A stretch of DNA of 45,244 bases, taken from contig PXBH01000162.1 in NCBI GenBank assembly GCA_003565555.1, forward strand, positions 1-45,244. The letters are read 5' to 3'. Source of the stretch: Cryomorphaceae bacterium (GTDB taxonomy: Bacteria > Bacteroidota > Bacteroidia > Flavobacteriales_D > Cryomorphaceae). The notes below the pieces were generated by a model. The model was not told the DNA's origin and searched no databases. It saw only the letters and a program-made list of their open reading frames with translations. The translations under genes were made by a program, and so were the position numbers. This document shows positions 1 to 9,600 of the stretch, in pieces (within the stretch, counting starts at the first letter, position 1; each line of letters begins with the position of its first letter).

Positions 1-2006
1 CCCAAGCGCACTTTGTCGGATACGTTTAACGTGAGCCTGCGGTAGTCGTACTGCCCGCCGAAGAGCCCGGACACACCGAAATCGAGCCTTGCGCTTACGA
101 CGGGATATTTACTTCCGAGGCTGATCCGCTCGAAATCGCCGGAAACAAAGGTTTCGCGGTAGGCAAAACGCGTTGCCACCGAAATCTCCGTTGCCGTGAT
201 ATCGGGGATGCGCACCACGGCATCCAATTGGTCATCAAATCGAACGGACTGTTCAAAATCCCACGCGCCGCGGGCTGCCAGTTCTCGGCGCCTGAACTCG
301 AGTGTGGTGGAAAACCCCGTAAACCATTCACGCTCTGTGAAGATGCGAAGCTGCCTGTTGAACATCAGCCTGTCTTGCGGATTGCGCAGGGTAAAAAACT
401 GTACCCAATGGTCACGCGGAAAGAAGACGGGAACCTGACCTACCAAATCCAGTTCTCGGGAAAAGTAGGCGCCGATAATTTGCCGTGGATTTCGGCTCAG
501 CATATACTTCCCGCCGATCATATATTTCCATTCCTCATCACGGAAGCCGTAGGCGCCGTAGCCCTCTAAGATGAAGTCCTTGCTGATATCGCTACCCGTG
601 CGCAGTCCGAATTTTGGCCGGAGTCCTTCCACCTGATTGAAGCTCAGGAAGGTGAAAACGGGTCCGATCTCTATAGGCCCCACCTTTTGATAGCCCTGAA
701 TGAGGAAGTTAACCACGTCGATGTAGGTGGTAAAAACGGGATTGTTTTTCAGGCTGTCCACCATGTTGTAGATGGCCTGTTCGTTCGTGCTGATGACCTC
801 GTGCCGCGAGGATTTCCAGAAATCATCATCGCGTTCGTTGGCACCTTCTTTGACAATCACAAATTCGGCACCGGAATAGAAATCGGGATCCTTTGGTTCG
901 TTGATTACAAAGTTCCTGTAGGAGGTAAGTTTGTGGCCGTAGAATCCCGTTTCACTGTCTACAAGCGCGAAGTCTACCAAGAGCTTTTCCTTGGTGAGCA
1001 TCCATACTTCGCGCTCTACTTCATCGTATTTGTGCTTCACCCGAAGATCGCTGATGAAGTTGATATTGGCGCTTTTGAGGATGCGTGCATCGATTTCTTT
1101 TACCGCATAGGTGGTATCATTTACCCACATATGGCCTTCGAAAATGGGTTCGTTTTCGTTGCGGGGAATAAAGTCCAGCTTATAGCACCATTTGCTGTCG
1201 ATATAGGCGCTGTCAGTGAGGTAGAATTTGTAGAAAAGCAGGGCGTAGTTTGAAATGGGACTGGTAAAGTTCTTTCCGAATATATTCACGGAATTCTCGT
1301 AGATGTTCACATCCTGATACATCTGCCCCAAAAACTGCGAGATGCTTTCGTTGTTGATCCCCGATACCCGCGTGCCTTTGATCACCTCTTTTCGGCCCCG
1401 CGGCTTGCGGCGGTAATAGTAGTCGGAAATCGATTCGGTGAGAAAGAAAGGAAGAGATACTTTCTCAGCGGTGGAATCGATGTTGTCAAAAATGAAGTCG
1501 AAGTTTTTGAACACTTTCCTTTGGGTGAATTTTTCACTCAGGTTGTTCAGGTCAAATTGGATCTTGTTGTAGGTCTCGTATTGGTAGGCGTCGAGTTTGG
1601 CCCTGTTGTTCACGGGCTTGTTGTTGATGATATTTTCGAGGATGATGTGTGCCGGATTGACCGCATCTTTGGCGCTCACCACTACCTCGCCGAGGCTCAC
1701 GGAGCCTTCCTCCAGCTTAAAGCGGATTTCTTGCGCTACGTCGAGCCTTACCTTTTTAGACTGGGGCTTGTAGCCGAGAAAGGAGGCTACGAGTGAATCT
1801 GTAGCATAGTAGGTATCGATTTCGAAATTGCCCTCAATATCGGTGGTGGTGCCTACCTTACTGTTTTTGAATGCCACATTGACAAAGGGCAGGGGTTCGC
1901 CTGTTGCGGCATCTGATACACTTCCCGTGATCACGGTTTTTTGCGCGAAAGCGCCCCCTGCGCAAACAAGCGTAATGAGCATGAACGTGAGCCATGCCCT
2001 CACCAT
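1..2006 (-). CDS. DUF5686/carboxypeptidase-regulatory-like outer membrane protein, 3' end cut by window
   Basis: The visible part is about 668 residues; the C-terminus lies beyond base 1. It opens with a signal peptide (MVRAWLTFMLITLVCAG, cleavage near AFAQ). A carboxypeptidase-regulatory-like beta-sandwich follows (ITGSVSDAATGEPLPFVNV, then a GxxxTDxxGNF pattern), and then a long DUF5686-type region rich in aromatic, alternating beta-strands, as in outer-membrane proteins of Bacteroidota. The function of the family is not established; I infer an outer-membrane location. The start at 2006 gives a clean signal peptide. An in-frame ATG at 2033 would add nine residues and is less likely. It lies 72 bases downstream of tatC on the same strand, so the two may be cotranscribed. 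No separate promoter is obvious. Confidence 0.85.
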   Translation of the reverse strand, partial: MVRAWLTFMLITLVCAGGAFAQKTVITGSVSDAATGEPLPFVNVAFKNSKVGTTTDIEGNFEIDTYYATDSLVASFLGYKPQSKKVRLDVAQEIRFKLEEGSVSLGEVVVSAKDAVNPAHIILENIINNKPVNNRAKLDAYQYETYNKIQFDLNNLSEKFTQRKVFKNFDFIFDNIDSTAEKVSLPFFLTESISDYYYRRKPRGRKEVIKGTRVSGINNESISQFLGQMYQDVNIYENSVNIFGKNFTSPISNYALLFYKFYLTDSAYIDSKWCYKLDFIPRNENEPIFEGHMWVNDTTYAVKEIDARILKSANINFISDLRVKHKYDEVEREVWMLTKEKLLVDFALVDSETGFYGHKLTSYRNFVINEPKDPDFYSGAEFVIVKEGANERDDDFWKSSRHEVISTNEQAIYNMVDSLKNNPVFTTYIDVVNFLIQGYQKVGPIEIGPVFTFLSFNQVEGLRPKFGLRTGSDISKDFILEGYGAYGFRDEEWKYMIGGKYMLSRNPRQIIGAYFSRELDLVGQVPVFFPRDHWVQFFTLRNPQDRLMFNRQLRIFTEREWFTGFSTTLEFRRRELAARGAWDFEQSVRFDDQLDAVVRIPDITATEISVATRFAYRETFVSGDFERISLGSKYPVVSARLDFGVSGLFGGQYDYRRLTLNVSDKVRL

Positions 2007-2078
2007 CGGATATGTGGAAACACTCTGACACATATGCGTGCGCCGCGGGCAACACCCGAAGTGCAAGGTCGTATTATT

Positions 2079-2894
2079 TTACTTTTGGGCAAGTGCTTCT
2101 TTTCGGGATTTCTTCACAACCCTTCGTGCTATTCGGATCGATATTTCGTACAAGACGATCAGCGGTAAGGTGACCAATACCTGACTGGTAATGTCGGGCG
2201 GGGTGACCACGGCCGACAGGATCAGAACACCTACGATGGCATGCTTGCGGTAGGCTTTCAGCAATTCGGGCGTCACTATGCCCAGCTTGGCCAAGGCATA
2301 CACCACGATGGGCAGCTGAAATACCAAGCCCCCGGCAAGGGTGGTGGTGGCTACCGTGGAGATGAACGAATTCAGGGTAATAATATTTTCCACCTGATCA
2401 CTTACGCGGTAGTTGCCCAAAAATTGCACGGAAAGCGGGGCGATAAGGAAATAACCGAAGAGCACCCCGAGAAGAAAAAGTAAAGAAGTGAAGAAAACGG
2501 TTCCGCGTGCAGTTTGCTTCTCATTTTCCTTGAGCCCCGGCATTACAAAAGCCCAAAACTGATAAAAAACGTAGGGGAAAGCCACCACGAGCCCGGCGAT
2601 GAAGGAGACCAAAATATGGCTCGAAAACTGACCGCTCATATCGATGTTTTGGAGCTTGAAGCTTTGGCTCAGGCAAAAGGTATCGTCGAGCCCGAGCCGC
2701 ATCGATACCCAACAGAAGGCACGGTAGGTGAGAAAGGATGCATCCTTAGGCGCGAGGATGATCCGGTCAAAGACAAAACCTTTGAAAATAAAGGCCGCCG
2801 TTGCGAAAATCAATATGGCAGCCACAGCCTTGATTAAGCGCCACCTCAATTCCTCGAGGTGCTCTAAAAAGGTCATTTGGTCTTGTTCGGGCAT
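2079..2894 (-). CDS. tatC: Sec-independent protein translocase TatC
   Basis: TatC is the integral-membrane twin-arginine signal receptor of the Tat pathway, which exports folded proteins across the inner membrane. The 271-residue product has the N-terminal family motif HLEELRWRL near residue 14, about six hydrophobic segments, the conserved FQLPI segment before the fifth helix, and the TPPD turn before the last helix. The open frame extends to a TTG at 2924, but that codon sits inside a TAnnTTTG promoter element (2922-2929). I therefore place the start at the ATG at 2894 (MPEQDQMTFLEHLEEL), which also matches the usual family N-terminus. No tatA/B gene is adjacent. It is divergent from recQ and upstream of the DUF5686 gene. 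Confidence 0.96.
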   Translation of the reverse strand: MPEQDQMTFLEHLEELRWRLIKAVAAILIFATAAFIFKGFVFDRIILAPKDASFLTYRAFCWVSMRLGLDDTFCLSQSFKLQNIDMSGQFSSHILVSFIAGLVVAFPYVFYQFWAFVMPGLKENEKQTARGTVFFTSLLFLLGVLFGYFLIAPLSVQFLGNYRVSDQVENIITLNSFISTVATTTLAGGLVFQLPIVVYALAKLGIVTPELLKAYRKHAIVGVLILSAVVTPPDITSQVLVTLPLIVLYEISIRIARRVVKKSRKEALAQK

Positions 2895-2921
2895 ATCTGC
2901 GGCAGCGGCGTTTTGCGCCTG

Positions 2922-2929
2922 CAAAGCTA
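2922..2929 (-). promoter_or_regulatory. -7 element (TAGCTTTG) of tatC
   Basis: An exact match to the Bacteroidota -7 consensus TAnnTTTG lies 28 bases upstream of the tatC ATG. It overlaps the longest possible start codon and so rules that start out. No clear -33 TTTG is seen. Confidence 0.6.
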
Positions 2930-3038
2930 AGATTTTTCAACCCCGCAGGCACGGAAGTAATCAGCTGCTTTTTCGGCTTATTAACAGTCGTCGCCGCAAC
3001 ACGCGCTTGCCGTGTTCGTATTTTCCGGCGAAATATTC

Positions 3039-3068
3039 TTGCACTTCAGCAAGATTGTCTTAACTTAA
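3039..3068 (+). promoter_or_regulatory. Candidate recQ promoter
   Basis: TTG at 3039-3041 is followed after 19 bases by TAACTTAA (3061-3068), a partial match to TAnnTTTG. Transcription would start near 3073 and give a leader of about 65 bases containing the hairpin at 3101-3120. This is a weak call because the last two bases of the -7 element differ from consensus. Confidence 0.35.
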
Positions 3069-3100
3069 TGCTGCCAAATTCAAATGTGCAGATGGAGATA

Positions 3101-3120
3101 ACCCCCTTATTATCGGGGGT
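3101..3120. repeat. Inverted repeat (hairpin) in recQ leader
   Basis: ACCCCC (3101-3106) and GGGGGT (3115-3120) are perfect complements around an 8-base AT-rich loop, 17 bases before the recQ ATG. It has no U-tract, so it is not a typical terminator. It could be an operator or a translation-modulating hairpin; the function is unknown. Confidence 0.5.
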
Positions 3121-3137
3121 GCTCATTAATTACTGTT

Positions 3138-5324
3138 ATGATTACCGACATCATTCCGCCGAAAGCGGCGTTGAAAAAGTACTTCGGGTTCACGAGATTT
3201 AAAGGAGAACAGGAGGCAATCATAGAAAGTATCCTCAGCGGCAGAGATACTTTTGTCATCATGCCCACCGGAGGCGGGAAAAGTCTTTGCTACCAGCTGC
3301 CCGCGCTTATGAGCGGAGGTACGGCCATCGTAGTTTCACCGCTGATTGCACTGATGAAAAATCAGGTGGATGCCATACGTGCGGTGAGCGACAAGGAAGG
3401 GGTGGCGCACTTCCTGAATTCTTCACTCAATAAGTCAGAAATACAGCGGGTAAAAAGCGATATTTCCGCAGGGGTGACCAAGCTTCTCTACATGGCGCCC
3501 GAAAGCCTCACGAAGCAGGATTATATCGACTTTCTGAGGCAGTCTGAGATTTCCTTCTTCGCCATTGATGAGGCCCACTGCATTTCGGAATGGGGCCATG
3601 ATTTCCGCCCGGAATACAGACGGCTGAAAGCCATTATTGAAGAGATTGCAGATGCCCCCGTGATCGCACTCACGGCTACAGCCACGGAAAAGGTACAGCA
3701 AGATATTCGCAAGAACTTGGGTATGACGGATGCAAACGTATTTAAAGCATCCTTTAACCGACCCAACCTTTACTACGAAGTTCGCCCCAAAAAGGACGTG
3801 ATCCGAGAGATTATCCGCTTTGTCAAAAGTATGCAGGGAAAGTCCGGAATCGTATACTGCCTGAGCCGGAAAAAAGTGGAAGAGGTGGCAGAGGCACTTC
3901 GTGTAAACGGGGTCAAAGCACTCGCTTACCACGCCGGGATGGATGCAGTCATGCGCGGAGGCAACCAAGATGCCTTTTTGAACGAAACCGTCGATGTGAT
4001 CGTGGCCACCATCGCATTCGGCATGGGGATCGATAAACCCGATGTGCGCTACGTGGTGCACCACGATATTCCCAAAAGTATCGAAAGCTATTATCAGGAA
4101 ACGGGACGCGCCGGCCGCGACGGGGGCGAAGGCCATTGCCTCGCCTTCTACAGTTATAAAGATATTGAAAAGCTGGAAAAATTCCTGCAGGGAAAGCACG
4201 TATCGGAAATGGAAATCGGACGTCAGCTCTTGCAGGAAATTGTCTCTTATGCAGAGACCAGCTTGTGCCGCAGAAAATTTATTCTGCACTACTTCGGCGA
4301 AGAGTTTGACAGCGATCAGTGCGTCGATATGTGTGACAATTGCCGCCATCCCAAAGAACATTTTGAAGGAAAAGACGAGATCAAACTTATCCTCGACGCT
4401 GTGGTAGAATCCAAAGAGCGCCACAAAACCAAACACATGGTCAATATTCTCGTCGGTGCAGAAACCAATGAGGTGAAAACCTACAAAGACGACGCACTCG
4501 AGTGCTTCGGATCCGGTGCCGAACACGATGAGAAGTTTTGGAATGCGGCGATTCGCCAAGCCGTGGTTCGCGGATACCTGAGCAAAGATGTGGAAACTTA
4601 CGGGGTGCTGAAAATTACCGAGGCAGGGAATGAATTCAGGAAAAAGCCCGTCTCCGTTAAGCTGGTCAAAGAGCAGGATTACAGTGATGTGGACGATGCG
4701 GAATCCAACGGTCGTGATATGGCCCGCTCAGCAGCCGACCAAACGCTCTACAAAATGCTGGAAAAACTTCGCGCGCAAATCAGCAGCAGAGAGTCACTGC
4801 CCGGATATGTGATCTTCCAAGATCCTTCCCTCCAGGAAATGGCCATACAATACCCGACCACCATAGAAGAACTCACCCAAATCTCGGGAGTGGGAATGGG
4901 CAAGGCACGTAAATTCGGAAAGCCTTTTGCTGAGTTGATTGCCAAATATGTAGAAGACAACGAAATTGAACGTGCACAGGACTTGGTGGTCAAATCCGTA
5001 GTGAATAAGTCGGGAATGAAAGTCCACATCATTCAAAATATTGACCGCAAGGTGCCCCTCGACGATATTGCAGGTGCCAAGGGTAAAGACATGGAATATG
5101 TGATTGCCGAAATAGAGGCTATCGTGGGCTCGGGTACCAAGATCAATATCGACTACTATATCAACGGTATGCTCGATGAAGACGAGCAGGCTGACATCTA
5201 CGAATACTTCATGGAGGCCGAAACCGATGAAATAGGTCCCGCCTACACGGAATTCGAAGGTGATTTTACCGAGGAGCAACTCCGCCTCATGCGCATCAAA
5301 TTCATGAGCGAAGTGGCCAATTGA
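3138..5324 (+). CDS. recQ: ATP-dependent DNA helicase RecQ
   Basis: This is a 3'-5' superfamily-2 helicase used in recombination and replication-fork repair. The 728-residue product carries Walker A TGGGKS (44-49), the DEAH box (144-147), ALTATAT (motif III, about 177-183) and QETGRAGRDG (motif VI, 320-329). Four zinc-binding cysteines follow (377, 395, 399, 402), then an RQC winged-helix region (about 410-520) and an HRDC domain (about 540-620, with the ISGVGMGKARKFG helix-hairpin-like turn). A C-terminal helical extension of about 100 residues is longer than in E. coli RecQ (about 610 residues) and is common in Bacteroidota. It converges on the M20 hydrolase gene with nine bases between stops. 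The start ATG is the first in frame after the leader hairpin. Confidence 0.97.
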   Translation: MITDIIPPKAALKKYFGFTRFKGEQEAIIESILSGRDTFVIMPTGGGKSLCYQLPALMSGGTAIVVSPLIALMKNQVDAIRAVSDKEGVAHFLNSSLNKSEIQRVKSDISAGVTKLLYMAPESLTKQDYIDFLRQSEISFFAIDEAHCISEWGHDFRPEYRRLKAIIEEIADAPVIALTATATEKVQQDIRKNLGMTDANVFKASFNRPNLYYEVRPKKDVIREIIRFVKSMQGKSGIVYCLSRKKVEEVAEALRVNGVKALAYHAGMDAVMRGGNQDAFLNETVDVIVATIAFGMGIDKPDVRYVVHHDIPKSIESYYQETGRAGRDGGEGHCLAFYSYKDIEKLEKFLQGKHVSEMEIGRQLLQEIVSYAETSLCRRKFILHYFGEEFDSDQCVDMCDNCRHPKEHFEGKDEIKLILDAVVESKERHKTKHMVNILVGAETNEVKTYKDDALECFGSGAEHDEKFWNAAIRQAVVRGYLSKDVETYGVLKITEAGNEFRKKPVSVKLVKEQDYSDVDDAESNGRDMARSAADQTLYKMLEKLRAQISSRESLPGYVIFQDPSLQEMAIQYPTTIEELTQISGVGMGKARKFGKPFAELIAKYVEDNEIERAQDLVVKSVVNKSGMKVHIIQNIDRKVPLDDIAGAKGKDMEYVIAEIEAIVGSGTKINIDYYINGMLDEDEQADIYEYFMEAETDEIGPAYTEFEGDFTEEQLRLMRIKFMSEVAN

Positions 5325-5333
5325 TCGGCGGGG

Positions 5334-6530
5334 TTATTTGCCCTTGTACTCTAAAGCTTTCACGGCCAGCCATGCCATCATGGAAGCACCGGTGATCAGG
5401 GCCTTTTCGTCCACGTCAAAACGACTCGTATGCAGGGGTGCTCCGATCTTTTGTGCGGCATTCGATGTGCCCAAGCGGTAGAAGCAAGCGGGAATTTCTT
5501 GTGCGAAATAGGCAAAATCTTCCGCCGTCATTCGCATATCGAGGTCGTGCACTTTATCAGGTCCCAGCAGTTCAACGGCCGCCCCTTTGGCCATTGCCGT
5601 GAGTCCTTCATCGTTGACCAGAGCGGGATAGCCCTTCCGGATCTCCAGCTTCGCCCTGCCGCCCATGCTTTCGCACAGGCCGTGTACCAAATGTTCAATG
5701 CCCTTGTGAAGCTCTGCGCGCACCTCCTCATCCATGCTGCGTAAAGTGCCTTCGAGTGTTACTTTATCGGGAATCACATTGGTGGCCCCGGCAGCGATCA
5801 CTTTGCCGATGCTGAGTACAGCGGGCACGGTGGGCACCGCTCTCCGGCTTACCATCTGCTGAAGAGCGGTAATCAGATGCGCGGCAATCAACACGGGATC
5901 CACATTCTTATGCGGAAGGGCCGCATGCCCGCCTTTTCCCTGCACGGTAATATACAGCTCATCTGCGGAGGCCATATACATACCCGGTCGCATGCCCACA
6001 TGGCCGGCCTCCATATCCGGATATACATGCTCTCCTATGATGACTTCCACGTCGGGATTCTTGAGCACGCCGTCCTTAATCATCAGGGAGGCACCGCCCG
6101 GTATTCGCTCCTCTCCGGGTTGAAAAATGAGTTTGACCGCACCTTTCAGCTCGGACTCCACTTCCTTTAGGGCCAGCGCTGCACCGAGCAGGCAGGTGGT
6201 GTGTACGTCGTGCCCGCAAGCGTGCATCACCCCTTCATTTTTGCTTTTGTAATCCACATCATTTTCTTCTGTGATGGGCAGTGCATCCATATCGGCGCGC
6301 AGGGCGGCAATCGGGCCGGCGGAGGGATCACCGATCAAGGCCGTAATGCCGTAACCCCCGATGCCCTCCGTGCATGCGATTCCGTTGTCGCGCAGAAATT
6401 TTGCCGTGTAGGCCGAGGTCTCTTTTTCCTGAAAGGAGAGTTCGGGGTGGGCGTGAAGGTGTCTCCGCAGCTTGCGGAGTGTTTCGAAGTTCTGTTCTGT
6501 ATATTGAAGTATGCGTTCTTTCGTATTCAC
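5334..6530 (-). CDS. M20 family amidohydrolase (N-acyl-amino-acid amidohydrolase/carboxypeptidase)
   Basis: This is a predicted cytosolic metallo-hydrolase that removes acyl groups from amino acids or related amides. The 398-residue product has the M20D pattern: HLHAHPELSFQE (24-35), RADMDALPITE (78-88), MHACGHDVH (102-110, with metal-binding Cys105 and His107), the PGEE glutamates (about 140-141) and the late MTAEDFAYF segment. No signal peptide is visible. The only plausible start is GTG at 6530; there is no in-frame ATG near it. The gene stands alone, convergent with recQ, and about 90 bases downstream of the TolB-like gene on the same strand. The substrate cannot be read from sequence; hippurate, indole-acetyl-amino acids and N-acetyl-diaminopimelate are all used by relatives. 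Confidence 0.9.
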   Translation of the reverse strand: MNTKERILQYTEQNFETLRKLRRHLHAHPELSFQEKETSAYTAKFLRDNGIACTEGIGGYGITALIGDPSAGPIAALRADMDALPITEENDVDYKSKNEGVMHACGHDVHTTCLLGAALALKEVESELKGAVKLIFQPGEERIPGGASLMIKDGVLKNPDVEVIIGEHVYPDMEAGHVGMRPGMYMASADELYITVQGKGGHAALPHKNVDPVLIAAHLITALQQMVSRRAVPTVPAVLSIGKVIAAGATNVIPDKVTLEGTLRSMDEEVRAELHKGIEHLVHGLCESMGGRAKLEIRKGYPALVNDEGLTAMAKGAAVELLGPDKVHDLDMRMTAEDFAYFAQEIPACFYRLGTSNAAQKIGAPLHTSRFDVDEKALITGASMMAWLAVKALEYKGK

Positions 6531-6620
6531 GTGAGGCTTACAGATTATGGAGTGATCAGCATTTCGGAGGGGCAGCCGGCCTTATGGCGGCCCCCTGCTC
6601 TGTACACGAAAATGACCGTG

Positions 6621-9600
6621 TCAGAAGTCTAAGGCTAAAGATAAGTAAAACACCGATGGCAATGTGGTGCCGTCGTCTATGCCCCATGCCCAGTCTACCC
6701 GAACAAAATAGCCCAGTAGCCTGCTCCGCAGACCGAAACCGTAACCGAATACAATCGGGTTCCTGTTGTTTTCCACCTCGATGGTGAGGTCGCCGCGGCG
6801 AATGACGGTATTGTTGAAGGCGTTTTCGGGAGAGAAAGGACTCGGACCCGTCCAGGCAGACCCTGCATCACCGAAGGCCACGATCTGAAAGTTTTCCAAA
6901 AAGTCGCTTTTTAGGGGCCGGTCAAAGAGGTATTTGAAAAAGGGCAGGCGAATTTCCGAATTGACTACGGCAAAACTGTTCCCGTTTCGTGCGTTGTAGA
7001 TAAACCCGCGCATCGGGGCGCCGATGGTTTGAAATGCAAAGTTCTGACTCATATCGACAGGGATGCTGTTATCACTTCTCGGGAAGAGCCAGTTGTCCAC
7101 ACCGCCGAGGTAGTGCAGGAGCCGTTCGCTGCCCACGGAGCTGCTCCACCCGAAGCGGTTGGCCCAAATCAGGCTGCGGTGAATCCGGGTGTAATGCCTG
7201 AAGTCACCCCCGACTACGATAAAGTCTGTATCCCAATTCAGCGGATCGCGGTAGTATTCTGCCCATACCTTGGCGCGCATGCCTTGATAGAGGTTGAGCC
7301 CGAGTCCGCGGGTATTGTCAAAGACGAGCTCACCCTTCAGTCCGGCGTAGTAGAAGTCTGTATTGGGTGCGCGCAGGCTGCTCTGTTCCACGGCCAGGTT
7401 GATGTACCGGTCGTGCCGCAAAATTCCGGTACCGCGGATGCTGAACACTTCATTAACGGGATAGCTCATCCGATAGGCCCCTTGGTAGGTAATCACTTTG
7501 ATCACCTGATTTCCCGCCTGAAACCTGTTCGAAACGCGGATTCCCGTAAAGCGTTTGTCGATCCGTTTGGCGAGGTTTTCCAGACTTACGAGGTAAATAT
7601 TGTTGTCAAAATTTCCCGCAAGTCGAAAGCCACCCGTCAATTTGTAATCTTCGAAGAGGTCGCTTGCGCCTACGCGAAAAAGGCCGCTGAGCCCCGGGTT
7701 CAGGTTGTTCGGAGAGGAAATGGGCTGATAGAAATCCACGCCGTAAGTATTGTCCAACTGCGCGATCACGTCATCCACCGCAAAGTTCAGGTTGTAATTG
7801 CGCGCACCGGGAAGGGAGATGGAGTCGAGCAGCGTTACGCCGTCTCTTCCGGGCCGGTAGTCTTGTTGCTTTCGCGGAATTTCGGTGATCGTGACGGTCT
7901 CCTGTCGGTAATCGAATTTCTTTTCTCCCTCGAAGGTATAGTTCCGGGTATCTACCTCCCGGCCCTCGCGGCTTTTCGGCGGAAGCCTGATCGGGGTGAC
8001 CAATTCCGCCCCGTCTTCACTGAATTTTTCTTCGGAGGAATCTTCTTCTTCATCTTCCCCGTCTTCATCGGAAACCACTGCAGCTTGGCCTTCGCCGTCA
8101 TCGCGAAAGTTGCCTTTGTAAAATTCATATTTCCCCTTTCGAAAAAACATGGTGCCGAAACTCCCCGTGGCGGGATTTGCGCTGTAATTCAACATGTCGT
8201 CTCTGTAGTTGCTGAGCGCTTTGGCCGTGGTAAAGTAGCGGTAATGCACCGTGGTGTCGATCCTGCTGATTACGCTGTCGTAAGTTGCCACGTAGCGGTT
8301 CACGATTCCCTCGTAATCGGCCGTAAAGGTGTACCTGTGGTCATCGTACTCATAGGGATGGTGTTCTACCAGACCGGGCGTATCGGTGATGCGCTCCAGG
8401 TAGGGCGATCGGGTTTTCAGGTTGAAGGCGAAAACATCCCTGTTTGAAGGAATACGGGTCACGGTCTCCTTGGTGCGCAGGGTGTCGTCGGGCCTGTTTG
8501 AAGTAAAGATGATTCTGCTGCCGTCCCTGCTGAAGCTCGGCTCGAAAGCTCCGTACACATCATTCGTAAGCCGCTCTTGGCGGTTTCCGATCAGGTAGTA
8601 CAGGTAAAGATCGGTCTGTCCGTTGTCCACACCGGAGAAAATCAGCTGCTGCCCGCTCGGGCTGTAGTTCATGGAGAGCACTTTGTCGAGCCGAAATATT
8701 TCCCGCCTCGCGGTTTTCCCGTCCCCGAGATTGTAAGTGTTGAGCATGAGTTTGCCCCGCCATTCGGTAATGAAGGTGAAGGCCTCGCTCGTGGGGTGCC
8801 AGGCAAATACGGGAAAGGAATAGTCAGGAATCCTTTCCAGCTTGTGCTCGGCTTTAAGAATTTTTTTGCGCTTTTCCCTTTGAATGTCATAATGATACAC
8901 GCGGTACTGCCCCATGATATTGGTGACATATACCGCGTGGTTTCCGTCGGGACTCAGCTCGAATGCGGTGACGCGTCTGTCTTTCCTCGTTTTTATCGGA
9001 ATGGGCTCCAAGTCAATCTCCTCTTTCACCATATCAGCCACGGCATATTCTCCGCGGTAGTACGCCAAAAATTCGGCAATAATGGTTTCCAGTGATTTCC
9101 CGAGCACAAAGAGGAAGCCACTCTCTACGTTTCTGCTCACACGCGACATGTACAGGACATTCGGCAAAATGTTTTCTCCGTACACCATGGCCACGTACTC
9201 CCACAGCGCGTAGCCCGCGAGATGCGCTTCCCGGCCTTCGAGCCGATTGAATTTCTCGTACTTGCCCGTGAGCACTCCGCTTTTGATCCGACTGTCCGCT
9301 TGGTTGTCCACGTTTTTGGAAGCATAGAGAATCAGGCCTTCGATAAACCATTCCGGAAGGGCAAGAAGTGTGCTGGTTTTGATCACATCACGCCAGCCCC
9401 CGCCGTAGAGGATTTGGTTGATCAAAACCCGCGAAATCCCCTCCCGAATTTGTCGCTCAAAGCTTTTTAAATCACCGTCGTAAAACACGAAAACCTTCGA
9501 TCCTACAATGGTGGCCGTACCGCCGATGTTTTGGGCATCATCGCCGGTGATGCCGATATTGCTCTGCTTGAAATCGCTTTGGGTGTTGTACACAATGAAT

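Noticed and set aside
687-1253. 188-codon plus-strand frame opposite the DUF5686 gene
   Set aside because: It is a shadow of the DUF5686 coding strand, without start signals or motifs.
3435-4559. 374-codon open frame on the minus strand opposite recQ
   Set aside because: It is fully inside recQ, whose helicase motifs are unambiguous, and the antisense translation is rich in His, Phe and Val with no domain.
7029-8447. Long open frame (472 codons) on the plus strand opposite the TolB-like gene
   Set aside because: It lies antisense to a well-supported gene with signal peptide, propeller and barrel. Its translation has no recognisable motif and it has no promoter; it reflects the base composition of the other strand.
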